From Rhodothermales bacterium (GTDB lineage: Bacteria; Bacteroidota; Rhodothermia; Rhodothermales; VXPQ01), in the NCBI GenBank assembly GCA_022825385.1, contig JAJDWX010000040.1, positions 40,487-104,486 of the forward strand: a stretch of 64,000 nt of DNA, read 5' to 3'. Position numbers and translations under genes: made by a program. Below the pieces are notes generated by a model. That model was not told the DNA's origin and made no database searches. It worked only from the letters and a program-made list of their open reading frames with translations. Positions 16,300 to 25,259 of the stretch are shown here, piece after piece; positions within the stretch are counted from its first letter, which is position 1, and every line of letters begins with the position of its first letter.

Positions 16300-19128
16300 C
16301 TATCGGCTCAGGTAGAGATTGCGCATTTCGTACGGGCGCTGAAAATGCTCGTCGGTGAGCGCGTCCACAAAGGCGATCGCTTCGCCGGTGGATTTCATTT
16401 CGGGACCCAGTTCTTTCGGCACTTCGGGGAATTTGTCCCAGGAAAACACGGGTTCCTTGATCGCAAATCCCTCCAGGCTCGACGCAAGCCGCCCCGCCTT
16501 CCGGAAATCAGCCAGTTTCTGACCCAGCATCACTTTGGTGGCGATATCGGACACGGGGATCCCCGTCGCCTTCGCCACGAACGGCACGGTCCGCGACGCC
16601 CTCGGATTGGCCTCGATGCAATACACAATCCCGTCCTTGACGGCAAACTGCACATTCATCAACCCGATAATGTCCAGCCGGTCGGCGATATCCCGCGCAT
16701 ACGTCCGCACCGTCTGCAAAATTTCCTCCGGCAGGGAGAACGGAGGCAGCACCGCCGTCGAATCGCCGCTATGCACTCCCGCCGGCTCGATATGCTGCAT
16801 GACGCCCGCTATCCACGTCTCCTCCCCGTCTCGCACGACGTCCACATCCATTTCGATGGCGTTCTCCAGAAACAGGTCGAGCAGCACATGATTTTCCGGG
16901 AAAAGGGTCCATATTTTTTTGGTGTAATGCTGGACTTCTTCCTTGTTGATCGCAATGCGCATCCCCTGCCCGCCCAGCACGTAACTCGGGCGAATCAGAA
17001 TAGGATACCCGATGCGCTCGGCGGTGGCCACCGCCTCCTGCACCGTCACCGCCATGCCATAGGGCGGAAACGGTATCTCCAGTTCCCGGAGCAAATGCGA
17101 GAATTTGCCCCGGCTCTCCGCCAGGTCCATCATTTCGTACGACGTGCCGAAAATCCGAATGCCGTGCTCGTGTATTTTTTCCGCAATTTTCAACGCCGTC
17201 TGCCCCCCCAGCTGCACGATAACCCCCTCCGGGCGCTCGTGCTCGACGATATCAAGGACCCGTTCCCAGTACACCGGCTCGAAATACAACTTGTCCGCAA
17301 TATCGAAATCCGTGGAAACGGTCTCCGGGTTGCAGTTGATCATAATGGCTTCGTAGCCGCTGTCCCGCACCGCGTTCACGCCATGCACGCAGGAATAATC
17401 GAATTCGATGCCCTGCCCGATGCGATTCGGCCCGCTCCCCAAAATGATCACCTTCTTGCGATCAGACGCCTCGCTTTCGTTGCCTTCTTCGTACGAAGAA
17501 TAAAAATAGGGCGTTTCCGCAGGAAATTCGCCCGCGCAGGTATCGACCACCTGATACGAAGGGATCACGCCCAGCGCCTTGCGGCGCGCCCGAACCTGCG
17601 CCTCGGTCGCGTCTTCGTTCAGCAAGTACGCAATCTGTACGTCGGAAAAGCCGTACTGCTTCGCCCGCTTCATGAATTCGGCGTCCATCTCCTGCAAGGT
17701 TCGCTCGCCGATCTCTCCCTCCAGCCGCACGATATCCCGAATCTGATACAGAAACCACGGATCAACCTTGGACACGTCCGCAATCTCCTCTACGGACGCG
17801 CCCAGTTTGAAGGCGTTGCGAATCTGGAGCGTCCGGTCCCACAGCGGCCTGGCCAAACGCTCGCGCACTTCCGCAGGGGGGGCGTCCTCCCGGTCGCCGC
17901 CCAGGCCGTTGTAGCCGATTTCCAGGCTTTGCCAGGCTTTTTGCAAACTCTCCGCAAAGGTCCGCCCGATGGCCATGACTTCGCCCACCGCCTTCATCTG
18001 GGTCGTAAGCTCCTCGTCCACCCCTTCGAACTTGTCGAAGTTGAAACGCGGAATCTTGGTCACTACGTAATCTATGGCCGGTTCGAAACAAGCGCTCGTG
18101 TCGCCCGTGATCTCGTTTGGCAACTCGTCCAGCGTATACCCCGCCGCCAGCCGCGCCGCCACCTTCGCAATGGGGTATCCCGTCGCTTTCGAAGCCAGCG
18201 CGGACGACCGCGATACGCGCGGATTGATTTCTATGACGATCATCCGGCTGCCGGACGGATCGAAGGCGAACTGGATATTGCATCCCCCGGCAAAGGTGCC
18301 TATCGACCGCATGGCGCGAATCGCCGCGTCCCGCATCCCCTGATACTGCTTGTCCGTAAGGGTCTGCGCAGGCGCCACCGTCACGGAATCGCCGGTATGC
18401 ACGCCCATGGGGTCCACATTCTCGATGGGACACACGATAATGACGTTGTCGTTGGCGTCCCGGAGCAGCTCCAGTTCGTATTCTTTCCAGCCGAACAGGC
18501 ACTCCTCGATAAGCACCTCGTGCACCGGAGACATCTCCAGCCCCCGCGTAACTTTGCGGTCGAATTCCTCATGCGTCCATACGATGCCTCCTCCAGATCC
18601 GCCCAATGTGTACGACGGACGAATCACGACGGGAAGCTCCCCGATTTCCTGCGCGATTTCCTTGGCTTCGAGCAAACTTTTCGCCACGCGGCTGCGCGCC
18701 TGATCAATCCCGATGCGCTCCATCAGGTCGCGAAACGCTTGCCGATCTTCCGTAATCTGTATGGCGTCGATATCCACCCCGATCACCTCCACGCCCTGCG
18801 CTTCCCAGAATCCCTCGTCCTGAAGCGCGCCGGCAAGGTTCAGCGCAGTTTGTCCGCCCATCGTGGGCAACACCGCGTCCGGCTTCTCTATATCGACGAT
18901 TTCCCGAATGGAGGCGGGCGTCAAATCCTTCAAATAAATCTTGTCCGCCGTCAACCGGTCCGTCATGATGGTGGCCGGATTCGAATTGATCAGGACCACC
19001 TCGTACCCTTCCTTGCGGAGCGCGCGCGCCGCCTGCGTGCCGGAATAGTCGAATTCGCACGCCTGACCGATGACGATAGGCCCGCTTCCGATCAGCAAAA
19101 TCCGGTGAATGTCTTCGCGTTTGGGCAT
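16300..19128 (-). CDS. carB: Carbamoyl phosphate synthase large subunit without the MGS domain
   Basis: CarB makes carbamoyl phosphate for arginine and pyrimidines. The 942-residue protein has both ATP-grasp halves: [16 protein letters not shown] and GGQTALNLA at the N-terminal half, and [27 protein letters not shown] and VLGGQGMRI in the second half. It ends at [10 protein letters not shown], about 130 residues short of E. coli CarB, so the C-terminal methylglyoxal-synthase-like regulatory domain (UMP/ornithine site) is absent. I believe this short form is common in Bacteroidota and is not a truncation. carA lies 46 bases upstream. Confidence 0.95.
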   Translation of the reverse strand: MPKREDIHRILLIGSGPIVIGQACEFDYSGTQAARALRKEGYEVVLINSNPATIMTDRLTADKIYLKDLTPASIREIVDIEKPDAVLPTMGGQTALNLAGALQDEGFWEAQGVEVIGVDIDAIQITEDRQAFRDLMERIGIDQARSRVAKSLLEAKEIAQEIGELPVVIRPSYTLGGSGGGIVWTHEEFDRKVTRGLEMSPVHEVLIEECLFGWKEYELELLRDANDNVIIVCPIENVDPMGVHTGDSVTVAPAQTLTDKQYQGMRDAAIRAMRSIGTFAGGCNIQFAFDPSGSRMIVIEINPRVSRSSALASKATGYPIAKVAARLAAGYTLDELPNEITGDTSACFEPAIDYVVTKIPRFNFDKFEGVDEELTTQMKAVGEVMAIGRTFAESLQKAWQSLEIGYNGLGGDREDAPPAEVRERLARPLWDRTLQIRNAFKLGASVEEIADVSKVDPWFLYQIRDIVRLEGEIGERTLQEMDAEFMKRAKQYGFSDVQIAYLLNEDATEAQVRARRKALGVIPSYQVVDTCAGEFPAETPYFYSSYEEGNESEASDRKKVIILGSGPNRIGQGIEFDYSCVHGVNAVRDSGYEAIMINCNPETVSTDFDIADKLYFEPVYWERVLDIVEHERPEGVIVQLGGQTALKIAEKIHEHGIRIFGTSYEMMDLAESRGKFSHLLRELEIPFPPYGMAVTVQEAVATAERIGYPILIRPSYVLGGQGMRIAINKEEVQHYTKKIWTLFPENHVLLDLFLENAIEMDVDVVRDGEETWIAGVMQHIEPAGVHSGDSTAVLPPFSLPEEILQTVRTYARDIADRLDIIGLMNVQFAVKDGIVYCIEANPRASRTVPFVAKATGIPVSDIATKVMLGQKLADFRKAGRLASSLEGFAIKEPVFSWDKFPEVPKELGPEMKSTGEAIAFVDALTDEHFQRPYEMRNLYLSR

Positions 19129-19174
19129 GGCGTCCCCTGTGAAACGATTTTTGCGAGGATACTGCGCGGCGCGC

Positions 19175-20317
19175 TCAGGCCGTGACTTTTTTCTTGTTCC
19201 GCGCCGATGCGCGCCGATACGCTTCCACTTCCTTGAAAAACCGATCGAACAGGTACTGGCTGTCGTGCGGTCCCGGCGACGCTTCCGGATGATACTGCAC
19301 GGAAAAGGCCGCGCGATCCCTGAAACGCAGCCCTTCCACCGTCTGATCGTTCAAATTCCGATGCGTCACCTCGGCGACTTTCGCCCCGATGGATTCTTCC
19401 TGGACTGCGAACCCGTGGTTCTGCGTCGTGACCTCCACATGGCCGGTGCCCAGATTCTGCACCGGCTGGTTGGCCCCCCGGTGTCCGACGAACATTTTGT
19501 ACACCTTGCACCCGGAAGCCAGCGCCATAAGTTGATGCCCCAGACAGATTCCGAACAGCGGGATATCCGTTCGGAACGCTTCCCGAACCGTTTCTATCGC
19601 CTGGGGCATGGCCCGCGGATCGCCTGGGCCGTTCGAAAAAAAGAGCCCGTCCGGCTCCCAGGCAAACACCTGTTCGAGCGACGCGGAAGCGGGGAAAAGG
19701 CGCACGGCGCAGCCCTGCGCCTCGAACGACCGAAGGATGTTGCGCTTCACGCCGTAGTCGAACACCGCAATGCGCGGGCCGTCTCCCGCATGCCAATCCT
19801 CCGCCGCGTCCATCGTCACCCGGGACGCCAGTTCGAGCCCATCCATGGAAGGCCAGTTGCGCGCTTTCTCGATCAGCCGGTCGTCGTCCAGGTCCACCGA
19901 CGAAATCACGGCGTTCATAACGCCCTGCGTACGGATATGGCGCACCAGCCGACGGGTATCCACGCCGCTGACGCCCACCAATTCGTGCCGCTTCATAAAA
20001 TGGTCCAGCGACTCGTCCGCCTGCAAGTTGGAGTACTCCGCGGCGAACTGACGCACCACGAAGCCCGCCACCATGGGCGCGACCGCCTCCATATCGATAT
20101 CCATGGCCCCGTAGTTCCCGATGTGCGGGTAGGTCATCATCATGATCTGCCCGTGATAGGACGGATCCGTCATGATCTCCTGATACCCTGTCATGCTGGT
20201 GTTAAAACAGAGTTCGCCGCCCGTTTCGCCCGGATGGCCAATGGCGTATCCCTTCACGACGATTCCGTCTGCCAGGGCCAGCTTGCACGGAGAACCATTC
20301 GTCGACGTTTGTTGCAT
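19175..20317 (-). CDS. carA: Carbamoyl phosphate synthase small subunit (glutaminase)
   Basis: CarA supplies ammonia from glutamine to CarB. The 380-residue protein has the N-terminal CPSase domain ([17 protein letters not shown] near residue 45) and a class I glutamine amidotransferase domain with the nucleophile in [11 protein letters not shown] (near residue 265) and the His/Glu pair in [14 protein letters not shown] choose ATG 20317 over the track's TTG at 20332, because GGAG sits about 10 bases upstream of it. That GGAG lies inside an 8-codon Arg-rich frame (see 20323-20349). Confidence 0.95.
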   Translation of the reverse strand: MQQTSTNGSPCKLALADGIVVKGYAIGHPGETGGELCFNTSMTGYQEIMTDPSYHGQIMMMTYPHIGNYGAMDIDMEAVAPMVAGFVVRQFAAEYSNLQADESLDHFMKRHELVGVSGVDTRRLVRHIRTQGVMNAVISSVDLDDDRLIEKARNWPSMDGLELASRVTMDAAEDWHAGDGPRIAVFDYGVKRNILRSFEAQGCAVRLFPASASLEQVFAWEPDGLFFSNGPGDPRAMPQAIETVREAFRTDIPLFGICLGHQLMALASGCKVYKMFVGHRGANQPVQNLGTGHVEVTTQNHGFAVQEESIGAKVAEVTHRNLNDQTVEGLRFRDRAAFSVQYHPEASPGPHDSQYLFDRFFKEVEAYRRASARNKKKVTA

Positions 20318-20322
20318 AGGAG

Positions 20323-20349
20323 TTATCTCCAATCGAATCGTAAGCGCAT
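20323..20349 (-). promoter_or_regulatory. Arg-rich mini-ORF just upstream of carA
   Basis: The minus strand reads ATG CGC TTA CGA TTC GAT TGG AGA TAA, an 8-codon frame with three arginine codons that stops 5 bases before the carA ATG. The carA Shine-Dalgarno lies inside it. Arginine is one end product of carbamoyl phosphate, so translation-based arginine sensing is possible, but a frame this short can arise by chance. Confidence 0.3.
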
Positions 20350-20510
20350 TCTTGTTAAATTAGGACAAATTAGGCATTTTTGCGCCCGGTCTCAATATCT
20401 TCACAGTCTTTTTGAAGTAAAAGCCGTCCGGGGCTTCATTCCGGGCCGCCGCCGCTCGGCGAACCCTTCCCCGCAAGGCGGGTTCAAATAAAAAACCCAG
20501 GCGCCCGTCG

Positions 20511-21188
20511 ATGCCGCGTTCCGATCCGCACCATATCGCGACCCATCGCACCCGCTTTCTGGCGTGCCTCGCCGCGGCGCTGGCCCTCGTCATCGGCGCC
20601 GTCCGCTTCTGGCCCCTCCGCGAAACCGCCCCCGAACGGCCCGCAACCTGGCGGACGAACGACGCCGAACGCATTGCGATAGAGGAAATCCAGCCCACGC
20701 GACACGCCGCGGCGGCCCCGGCTCCGCCCGCCCCGCTGGTGCCCGTACTGGTTCCGGACGACGAATACCTTGCCGAAGACGAGCTGGACTTTTCCGACAG
20801 CGCGCTTTCGCTCGAACCCGCAGAAGCGTCCCCGACCCGCGCTGGCGAACAGGCGGAAGCGACCGCGGGCGCCACGAGAGGACCGCGCATCGTGCGGGTA
20901 GCCACGCCCGAGTACACGGAAGAAGCCCGGCGGAAACGGGTGCGGGCCAAACTGGTGGTAGAGGCGCTGGTGAACGCCCGGGGGCGCGTAGAGCAAGCCA
21001 CGGTAACCGAACGATTCCTGCTCGACGAAAACGGCGAAGTCAAGGAACCCGTCGATGCGCTTGGGCACGGCCTGGAGGAAGCCGCCATCGCGGCGGCCAG
21101 CCAGTATATGTACCGCCCCGCCCGCAAGAACGGCCAGGCGATAGCAAGCCGCGCCACCATCACGTTTACGCTTGGCGTCGAGCATTGA
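20511..21188 (+). CDS. TonB-family energy transducer protein
   Basis: The 225-residue protein has one N-terminal membrane anchor (about residues 15-33), a Pro/Ala/Glu-rich periplasmic spacer (about 55-125) and a C-terminal TonB domain (about 130-222, with TPEYTEEARRKRVRAKLVVEA and YRPARKNGQ). It would pass proton-motive force from ExbBD to TonB-dependent outer-membrane receptors. It is transcribed divergently from carA. No receptor gene is nearby. Confidence 0.87.
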   Translation: MPRSDPHHIATHRTRFLACLAAALALVIGAVRFWPLRETAPERPATWRTNDAERIAIEEIQPTRHAAAAPAPPAPLVPVLVPDDEYLAEDELDFSDSALSLEPAEASPTRAGEQAEATAGATRGPRIVRVATPEYTEEARRKRVRAKLVVEALVNARGRVEQATVTERFLLDENGEVKEPVDALGHGLEEAAIAAASQYMYRPARKNGQAIASRATITFTLGVEH

Positions 21189-21246
21189 CTGCGCAAACCT
21201 TTTCCATCATTTTCCACCCGGCGACCGGAAACGGCGGGATGCGCCG

Positions 21247-21459
21247 CTATACGTCTACGTAGTCCGCATCTTCCACCTGCTCGCCTCCGCGCGCGCTTTT
21301 TCGAGGCCGGGGTCCCGCCCATTGCCCGTCCTTGCGCGGGGGGCGGGGTGGTCGCGGCTGCTGGCCCGCCGCCAGACGCGCCAGCGCCCGCAAAAGCGTC
21401 CGCGCCATCCTGAATACCGTGTAAACCAGTACGCAAAAAGCGAAGATTTTCAGGAGCAT
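21247..21459 (-). CDS. Small membrane protein, DUF4834-like
   Basis: The 70-residue protein has one N-terminal hydrophobic helix (residues 1-20), then a Pro/Arg/Lys-rich tail ending in an acidic VEDADYVDV. That plan, one helix, a basic linker and a short acidic VDY-like end, matches DUF4834 proteins of Bacteroidota as I remember them. It overlaps the end of folK by 10 bases, so it is probably translated with it. Function is unknown. Confidence 0.6.
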   Translation of the reverse strand: MLLKIFAFCVLVYTVFRMARTLLRALARLAAGQQPRPPRPPRKDGQWAGPRPRKSARGGEQVEDADYVDV

Positions 21460-22013
21460 GACGGAAAGAATGCGTTTGAAACTTCAAAGGACGTTCGAAT
21501 AACCGGTCCCGGGTCCGGGCATTTTGCAAGCAACGAGCCAACCTGCTCGTCGAACGGCGCAGGCACGTACAAGTCCGGGGCCACGTCGCACAAGGGACGC
21601 AGGACGAAGCGGCGGGAAGCAAGCCTCGGATGCGGCACGGAAAGCCCCGCCCCCGAAAAACACAGCCGGTCGAATACGAGCACGTCTATATCCAGCGTCC
21701 GGGGCGCCCAGGCAGTCGAGCCGGAAGCGCGGCGACGGCCTCTCGCCCGCTCGATCCGCAGCGCAAGCGCAAGCAAGGTCCCGGCGTCCAGGCGCGTCCG
21801 CACCGCCGCCGCCATATTCAGATAAGGCGACTGCGGCGCGGCGCCAGGCCGCAGGTGGGCCTCCGATTCGTAGACGGGCGACACGGCGGTCACGCGCACA
21901 TCCCGCGCGGCGTGCAGTCGCGCTACGCCAAAGCGAAGATGCTCGACCCGCTCGCCGAGGTTCGATCCCAATCCAAGAAACGCCCGATGCTCCTGCAACG
22001 CCTTCCGCGCCAA
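21450..22013 (-). CDS. folK: 2-amino-4-hydroxy-6-hydroxymethyldihydropteridine pyrophosphokinase
   Basis: HPPK transfers pyrophosphate from ATP to the pterin in folate synthesis. The 187-residue protein has the signatures FLGLGSNLGER (near residue 12), VYESEA, the APRTLDIDVLVFD active-site motif (near residue 105) and VPHPRLASRRFVLRPL. There is a family-typical length with about 20 extra C-terminal residues. It overlaps the DUF4834-like gene and lies 4 bases upstream of the DUF1080 gene's stop codon on the same strand. Confidence 0.93.
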   Translation of the reverse strand: MARKALQEHRAFLGLGSNLGERVEHLRFGVARLHAARDVRVTAVSPVYESEAHLRPGAAPQSPYLNMAAAVRTRLDAGTLLALALRIERARGRRRASGSTAWAPRTLDIDVLVFDRLCFSGAGLSVPHPRLASRRFVLRPLCDVAPDLYVPAPFDEQVGSLLAKCPDPGPVIRTSFEVSNAFFPSCS

Positions 22014-22017
22014 TCGA

Positions 22018-22800
22018 TCAGAAGTCCGTATCCGGGTCGTCGAAGCTCATCTCCTGCATCCAGATGTTGCGGTAGCGCACGTCGTGCCCTTCGGCCTGGA
22101 GCTTGACGCCGCCCGGCGCGTCGGTAATGCGCTCGCCGCCCTCGTTGCCCCCGTCAAGCGCCGAGCAGGGACCGCCCCAAACCTTGTTGATGGGCACATT
22201 CTCATGCACCTTCTCGCCATTGAAATACAGGGTGACCATCGCCTTCTCGCTGCGTTCGCCGTTTTCGTCGAAACGGGCGCCGCGATACTGGATGTCGTAC
22301 GCATTCCATTTTTGCAAGCCGTTGAACAACTCGTAGGGCGCTTCCTGCTCGTTGATCACAGAAGCCATGCCATGCAGGCCGTCCTCGCCCTCCACCACCT
22401 GGATTTCGTACCGGTTGTCGAGGTAAACGCCGCTATTTCCCCGGCTGCGCGGGATCAGAAATTCGACATGCAGCCGAAAATCGCGGGGCTTCTTCTTCGT
22501 GACGATGTCGGCCTGGCCATAGGTGCTCGAGTACGGCTCCTTGCTGGACATGGCCGTGCCTTCGCCGTCGTCGAAATGGTTCGGCACGACATTCCACTTG
22601 ATGGGCATGGACGAGGCGAAGCAGGGGCCTTCCCAGTATTCCCAGTTTGCGTCAAGGGAGGCGCGCGTTCCGTCAAAAAGGACGTCGGCGCTCTCCGGGG
22701 CTTCTGCGCCCACGCCGACCTGGGCGAAAGCGCTCGTCGAAGCGGCGAACGCAAAAACGAGCGCGGCGCATATCGGCGACAAAACGTTTGAACGAATCAT
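22018..22800 (-). CDS. Exported DUF1080 (3-keto-disaccharide hydrolase) protein
   Basis: I start at ATG 22800, which gives a clean signal peptide (residues 1-25, ending AFA-Q). The mature part is a concanavalin-like jelly-roll DUF1080 domain: VLFDGTRASLDANWE near residue 40, FRLHVEFLIPRSRGNSGVYLDNRYEIQV near residues 108-135 and NAYDIQYRGARFDENG near residue 170. Members act on glycosidic or 3-keto sugar substrates in the periplasm or outside. The substrate here is unknown. The upstream track start at 22980 is rejected because it precedes the signal peptide. Confidence 0.83.
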   Translation of the reverse strand: MIRSNVLSPICAALVFAFAASTSAFAQVGVGAEAPESADVLFDGTRASLDANWEYWEGPCFASSMPIKWNVVPNHFDDGEGTAMSSKEPYSSTYGQADIVTKKKPRDFRLHVEFLIPRSRGNSGVYLDNRYEIQVVEGEDGLHGMASVINEQEAPYELFNGLQKWNAYDIQYRGARFDENGERSEKAMVTLYFNGEKVHENVPINKVWGGPCSALDGGNEGGERITDAPGGVKLQAEGHDVRYRNIWMQEMSFDDPDTDF

Positions 22801-23019
22801 GTTTGGATACCGTAGATGAATAAGGCGGGGGTAAACGCCTGCGTCCGTACGGAACGCCATCCCTTTGCGCAGCGAGGCGCGCGGGACAGACGCAAGGCGA
22901 CAGTTCTTCCAAGGATACGGCGAAAATGCATGAAATGCCGAAGCGTTCGCGAATTTTACGCCGCGCAACCCGGAAACCACGCGGATTCATCCCGCGAAAC
23001 CCGGATTATCCCTGGCGGG

Positions 23020-23106
23020 CGGAGGGGGAGGGATTCGAACCCTCGGTGCCCCGAAGGGCACAACGGTTTTCGAGACCGCCCCGTTCGACCACTCCGGCAC
23101 CCCTCC
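23020..23106 (-). tRNA. tRNA-Ser(CGA)
   Basis: The 87-base class II tRNA folds completely. The acceptor GGAGGGG pairs with CCCCTCC, the anticodon loop is CTCGAAA (anticodon CGA) closed by a 5-bp stem, a long variable arm (GTGCCC-TTCG-GGGCAC) is present, and the T-arm is GAGGG-TTCGAAT-CCCTC. The discriminator is G and CCA is not encoded. The CGA anticodon reads UCG. Confidence 0.95.
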
Positions 23107-23295
23107 GTGGCTCGTCAATGGCGCTATCTGCCCGCGAAGGGAAGATAGCCCGGCTCGCTCGATTTCGGGCGAAGAATCAACAAGCGATGCGGGCGTCTGT
23201 TCCGCAACGTTTGCCGCCAGGCTCCACAAGAACGTCGCGGCGCCCCATGCAAGCGAACGCCCGGCGGCGGACGAAAGCGGTTTCGGCAGCGCATC

Positions 23296-23769
23296 CTATT
23301 TCGACTCCCGATGCCCGCCGGAGTGCTTATGATGGTCGGAATGCTCTGAATGCGACTTCTTGCGCTCGGGTCCTATAGAAGAGGAATCCTTGCGCCCGCG
23401 GGACTTCCTGTATTTCCACGCCCGCTCCATGCGTTCGTTCAGCGCCTCCAGTTGCTCCTCCGTAAGCAAGCTGTCCAGCGAGGCGCGAAACGTCCCCATG
23501 ATCTCCTCCAGCGCCTCCCGGCTCTCTGCATGGTGCGCGTTGAGCGCCGCCGCCGCATCCTCCAGCGCCGCCTGGATGGCTTCGCGCTGGGCGTCGTCCG
23601 TCGGTTCGATCATCTTGTCCATGAAGCGCACGAATCCGGCCTGGGAGCGCAAGGAGGTGAGCCGTTCGATACGGTTTTCCACCATAAGCGCATGGATAAA
23701 TACGCCCAGCAACATGCCGATGAGCAACGTGCCCAGCAACAGCAAGATCGATTTCGTACGAGCAGTCAT
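23296..23769 (-). CDS. Membrane-anchored Spy/CnrX-like periplasmic sensor with His-rich tail
   Basis: The 157-residue protein has an N-terminal membrane anchor (residues about 7-28) and a long helical periplasmic part (about 35-125). A segment like CpxP/Spy/CnrX heavy-metal sensors follows (SLLTEEQLEALNERM near residue 115). The tail is Lys/Ser/His-rich with eight histidines in the last 25 residues or so, a likely metal-binding tract. It lies downstream of the anti-sigma and sigma genes, the arrangement of CnrYXH-type systems. A role as a metal-sensing modulator of the anti-sigma factor is inference. Confidence 0.6.
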   Translation of the reverse strand: MTARTKSILLLLGTLLIGMLLGVFIHALMVENRIERLTSLRSQAGFVRFMDKMIEPTDDAQREAIQAALEDAAAALNAHHAESREALEEIMGTFRASLDSLLTEEQLEALNERMERAWKYRKSRGRKDSSSIGPERKKSHSEHSDHHKHSGGHRESK

Positions 23770-23814
23770 GGTTTCCCGGTTCGACCCGGAATGCGTGAAA
23801 AGGTATCCTTGTAG

Positions 23815-24234
23815 TTACATAACCGACCAGGACAGCGCGTCCGCCAGCGATACGGACGGCAAGCCAAACACGGCTTCCAGCAAGGAAGAAGCCGCGCCCA
23901 GCGACTGGTACGTGACGGCGTTGTAGGCCGCGAACGCAAGCGCCGCCGCAAAACTGGCGGTCGCCGTACGCAGAAATATCCATTGCAGGCCCCGATAGAA
24001 CGACTCGCCGAGCGCGCGTCCGTCCCCCTGCAATCGCCGCATCGCGCGTTCGCTGAAATACGGCCCGAACGATTCCGCCCGGCTCGCCCGCAACACGCCC
24101 TGCAACCCGCGCAACGCATCCAGCGCCTCCTGCAAAGAGGCTTCCTCTGCAAGCCGCGCTTCGAGCTTGCGGCGCGCCGCGGCAGGCAAGCGGCCTTCCA
24201 TGTATCGCAGCAATGTTTCCTGATCCGGGTGCAT
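23815..24234 (-). CDS. Anti-sigma factor, single-pass membrane protein
   Basis: The 139-residue protein starts with a short cytosolic helical domain typical of anti-sigma proteins (HPDQETLLRYMEGRLPAAARRKLEARL, here in part, residues 2-28), then one membrane helix (about residues 86-107) and a short outer part. It lacks the zinc HxxxCxxC motif. It follows the ECF sigma gene by 20 bases, so it should hold that sigma factor inactive. The track's longer start (24696) lies inside the sigma gene. Confidence 0.72.
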   Translation of the reverse strand: MHPDQETLLRYMEGRLPAAARRKLEARLAEEASLQEALDALRGLQGVLRASRAESFGPYFSERAMRRLQGDGRALGESFYRGLQWIFLRTATASFAAALAFAAYNAVTYQSLGAASSLLEAVFGLPSVSLADALSWSVM

Positions 24235-24254
24235 TTCGCGCCTCGCAAATAGGT

Positions 24255-24884
24255 TTACGAATAATCCGAAAGCAGCGGGCCAAGCAACTTTTCGAGCTGC
24301 GCCAGCCCTCGCGACAATCGGGACATGACCGTGCCTTCCGGGATATTCAGCATCGCCGCCGTTTCCCGGGTCGAATACCCTTCCAGCATCCGCAGCGTCA
24401 CAACCGCCCGCTGCGACGCGCTGATTTCCTGCAGGGCGCGATGCACAAGCCGTTCGCGTTCCCGCCCGTCCAGCGCCTCTTCCCCCTTGACGACCGGCTC
24501 GGAAAGCCGCTCCGCCTCCGGGTCGTACCGAACGAACCGTTGCCGCCGCCGCTTGCGCCGTTTCAGCGCCTTGAGCGACTGATTGATGGCGATGCGCACA
24601 ATGTACGTACCCAGCGCGGCGTCCCCCCGGTACTTGTGCAGATAGGTATGGAGACGAATAAACGTCTCCTGCCCTGCGTCTTCCACCTCCGGGCACCTTC
24701 CCATCATGCCAATCACGGTCGCGGCCACTTGTCCCTCGTATCGTCGTATGATTTGCTCGAATGCGGAGGCGTCTCCGGCGCGCGCACGCTCCACCAGGTC
24801 TTTATCCGTAGGCTTCACCGCATGCGGCATAACGAATTCGCACGGTCCGTTCCGGGCAAGTACAGTTTCTGTTGTCGTATGCAT
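24255..24884 (-). CDS. ECF RNA polymerase sigma factor
   Basis: The protein (209 residues from ATG 24884; 191 if ATG 24830 is used) has sigma region 2 (AFEQIIRRYEGQVAATVIGMM and EDAGQETFIRLHTYL) and region 4 with a helix-turn-helix (GYSTRETAAMLNIPEGTVMSRL). A basic KRRKRRRQR linker lies between them. This is a group 4 (ECF, RpoE-like) sigma factor that would direct polymerase to stress promoters, held by the anti-sigma factor encoded next. The true start is uncertain, because neither candidate has a good Shine-Dalgarno. Confidence 0.88.
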   Translation of the reverse strand: MHTTTETVLARNGPCEFVMPHAVKPTDKDLVERARAGDASAFEQIIRRYEGQVAATVIGMMGRCPEVEDAGQETFIRLHTYLHKYRGDAALGTYIVRIAINQSLKALKRRKRRRQRFVRYDPEAERLSEPVVKGEEALDGRERERLVHRALQEISASQRAVVTLRMLEGYSTRETAAMLNIPEGTVMSRLSRGLAQLEKLLGPLLSDYS

Positions 24885-24967
24885 GACGCAACCGATCCAT
24901 AAAAACGGCGCGCAACGATTCGATCCCCCTAAACGGGTTTTCATTCCATCCGGCGCGCACAAACTTC

Positions 24968-25228
24968 AAGGATACTCTGATTAAATCCGCGAAGCTCAGA
25001 GGCTGCGAGGGGTGCGCTGGCAAGGAATGACGAAGCGAGTAGTGTGGCGGCCCCGCATAATGAGGAATGACACAGCCAGCGTGCCCCTCGCAGCCTCCCG
25101 AAGGGCGCGTCACGTACCCTAAGACACGAATCTACGGTTTTTTCTACTGATTTCAACGATACAAGTATGACGACTTGTACAGGCAAACGTGACGCGCTGA
25201 GCGAAGTGGATTTGATCAGAGTATCCTT
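24968..25228. repeat. MITE-like element with terminal inverted repeats and a long internal hairpin, copy 1
   Basis: The ends are imperfect inverted repeats: aaggatactctgat at the left and its reverse complement atcagagtatcctt at the right, extended with mismatches to about 32 bases. Inside, 24999-25020 and 25076-25097 form a 22-bp stem in which the only two non-Watson-Crick positions are G-U pairs. An inner hairpin (TGTGG / CCGCA) sits in its loop. A second copy of the left 140 bases is at 63861-64000. No transposase is encoded, so if mobile it would need help from elsewhere. No target duplication is clear. Confidence 0.75.
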
Positions 25229-25259
25229 AACGCGCCTGCATGAAGCAAAAAGCGCGCCG

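Noticed and set aside
16300-16700. Apparent C-terminal truncation of CarB
   Set aside because: The missing methylglyoxal-synthase-like domain leaves a clean end (NLYLSR) right after the second ATP-grasp unit. I recall the same short form in Bacteroidota, so I treat it as normal.
15016-19185. 1389-codon plus-strand ORF antisense to carB, psd and pssA
   Set aside because: The minus-strand proteins are unmistakable enzymes. The long open frame is a by-product of high GC content and biased codon use, and its translation has no recognisable domain.
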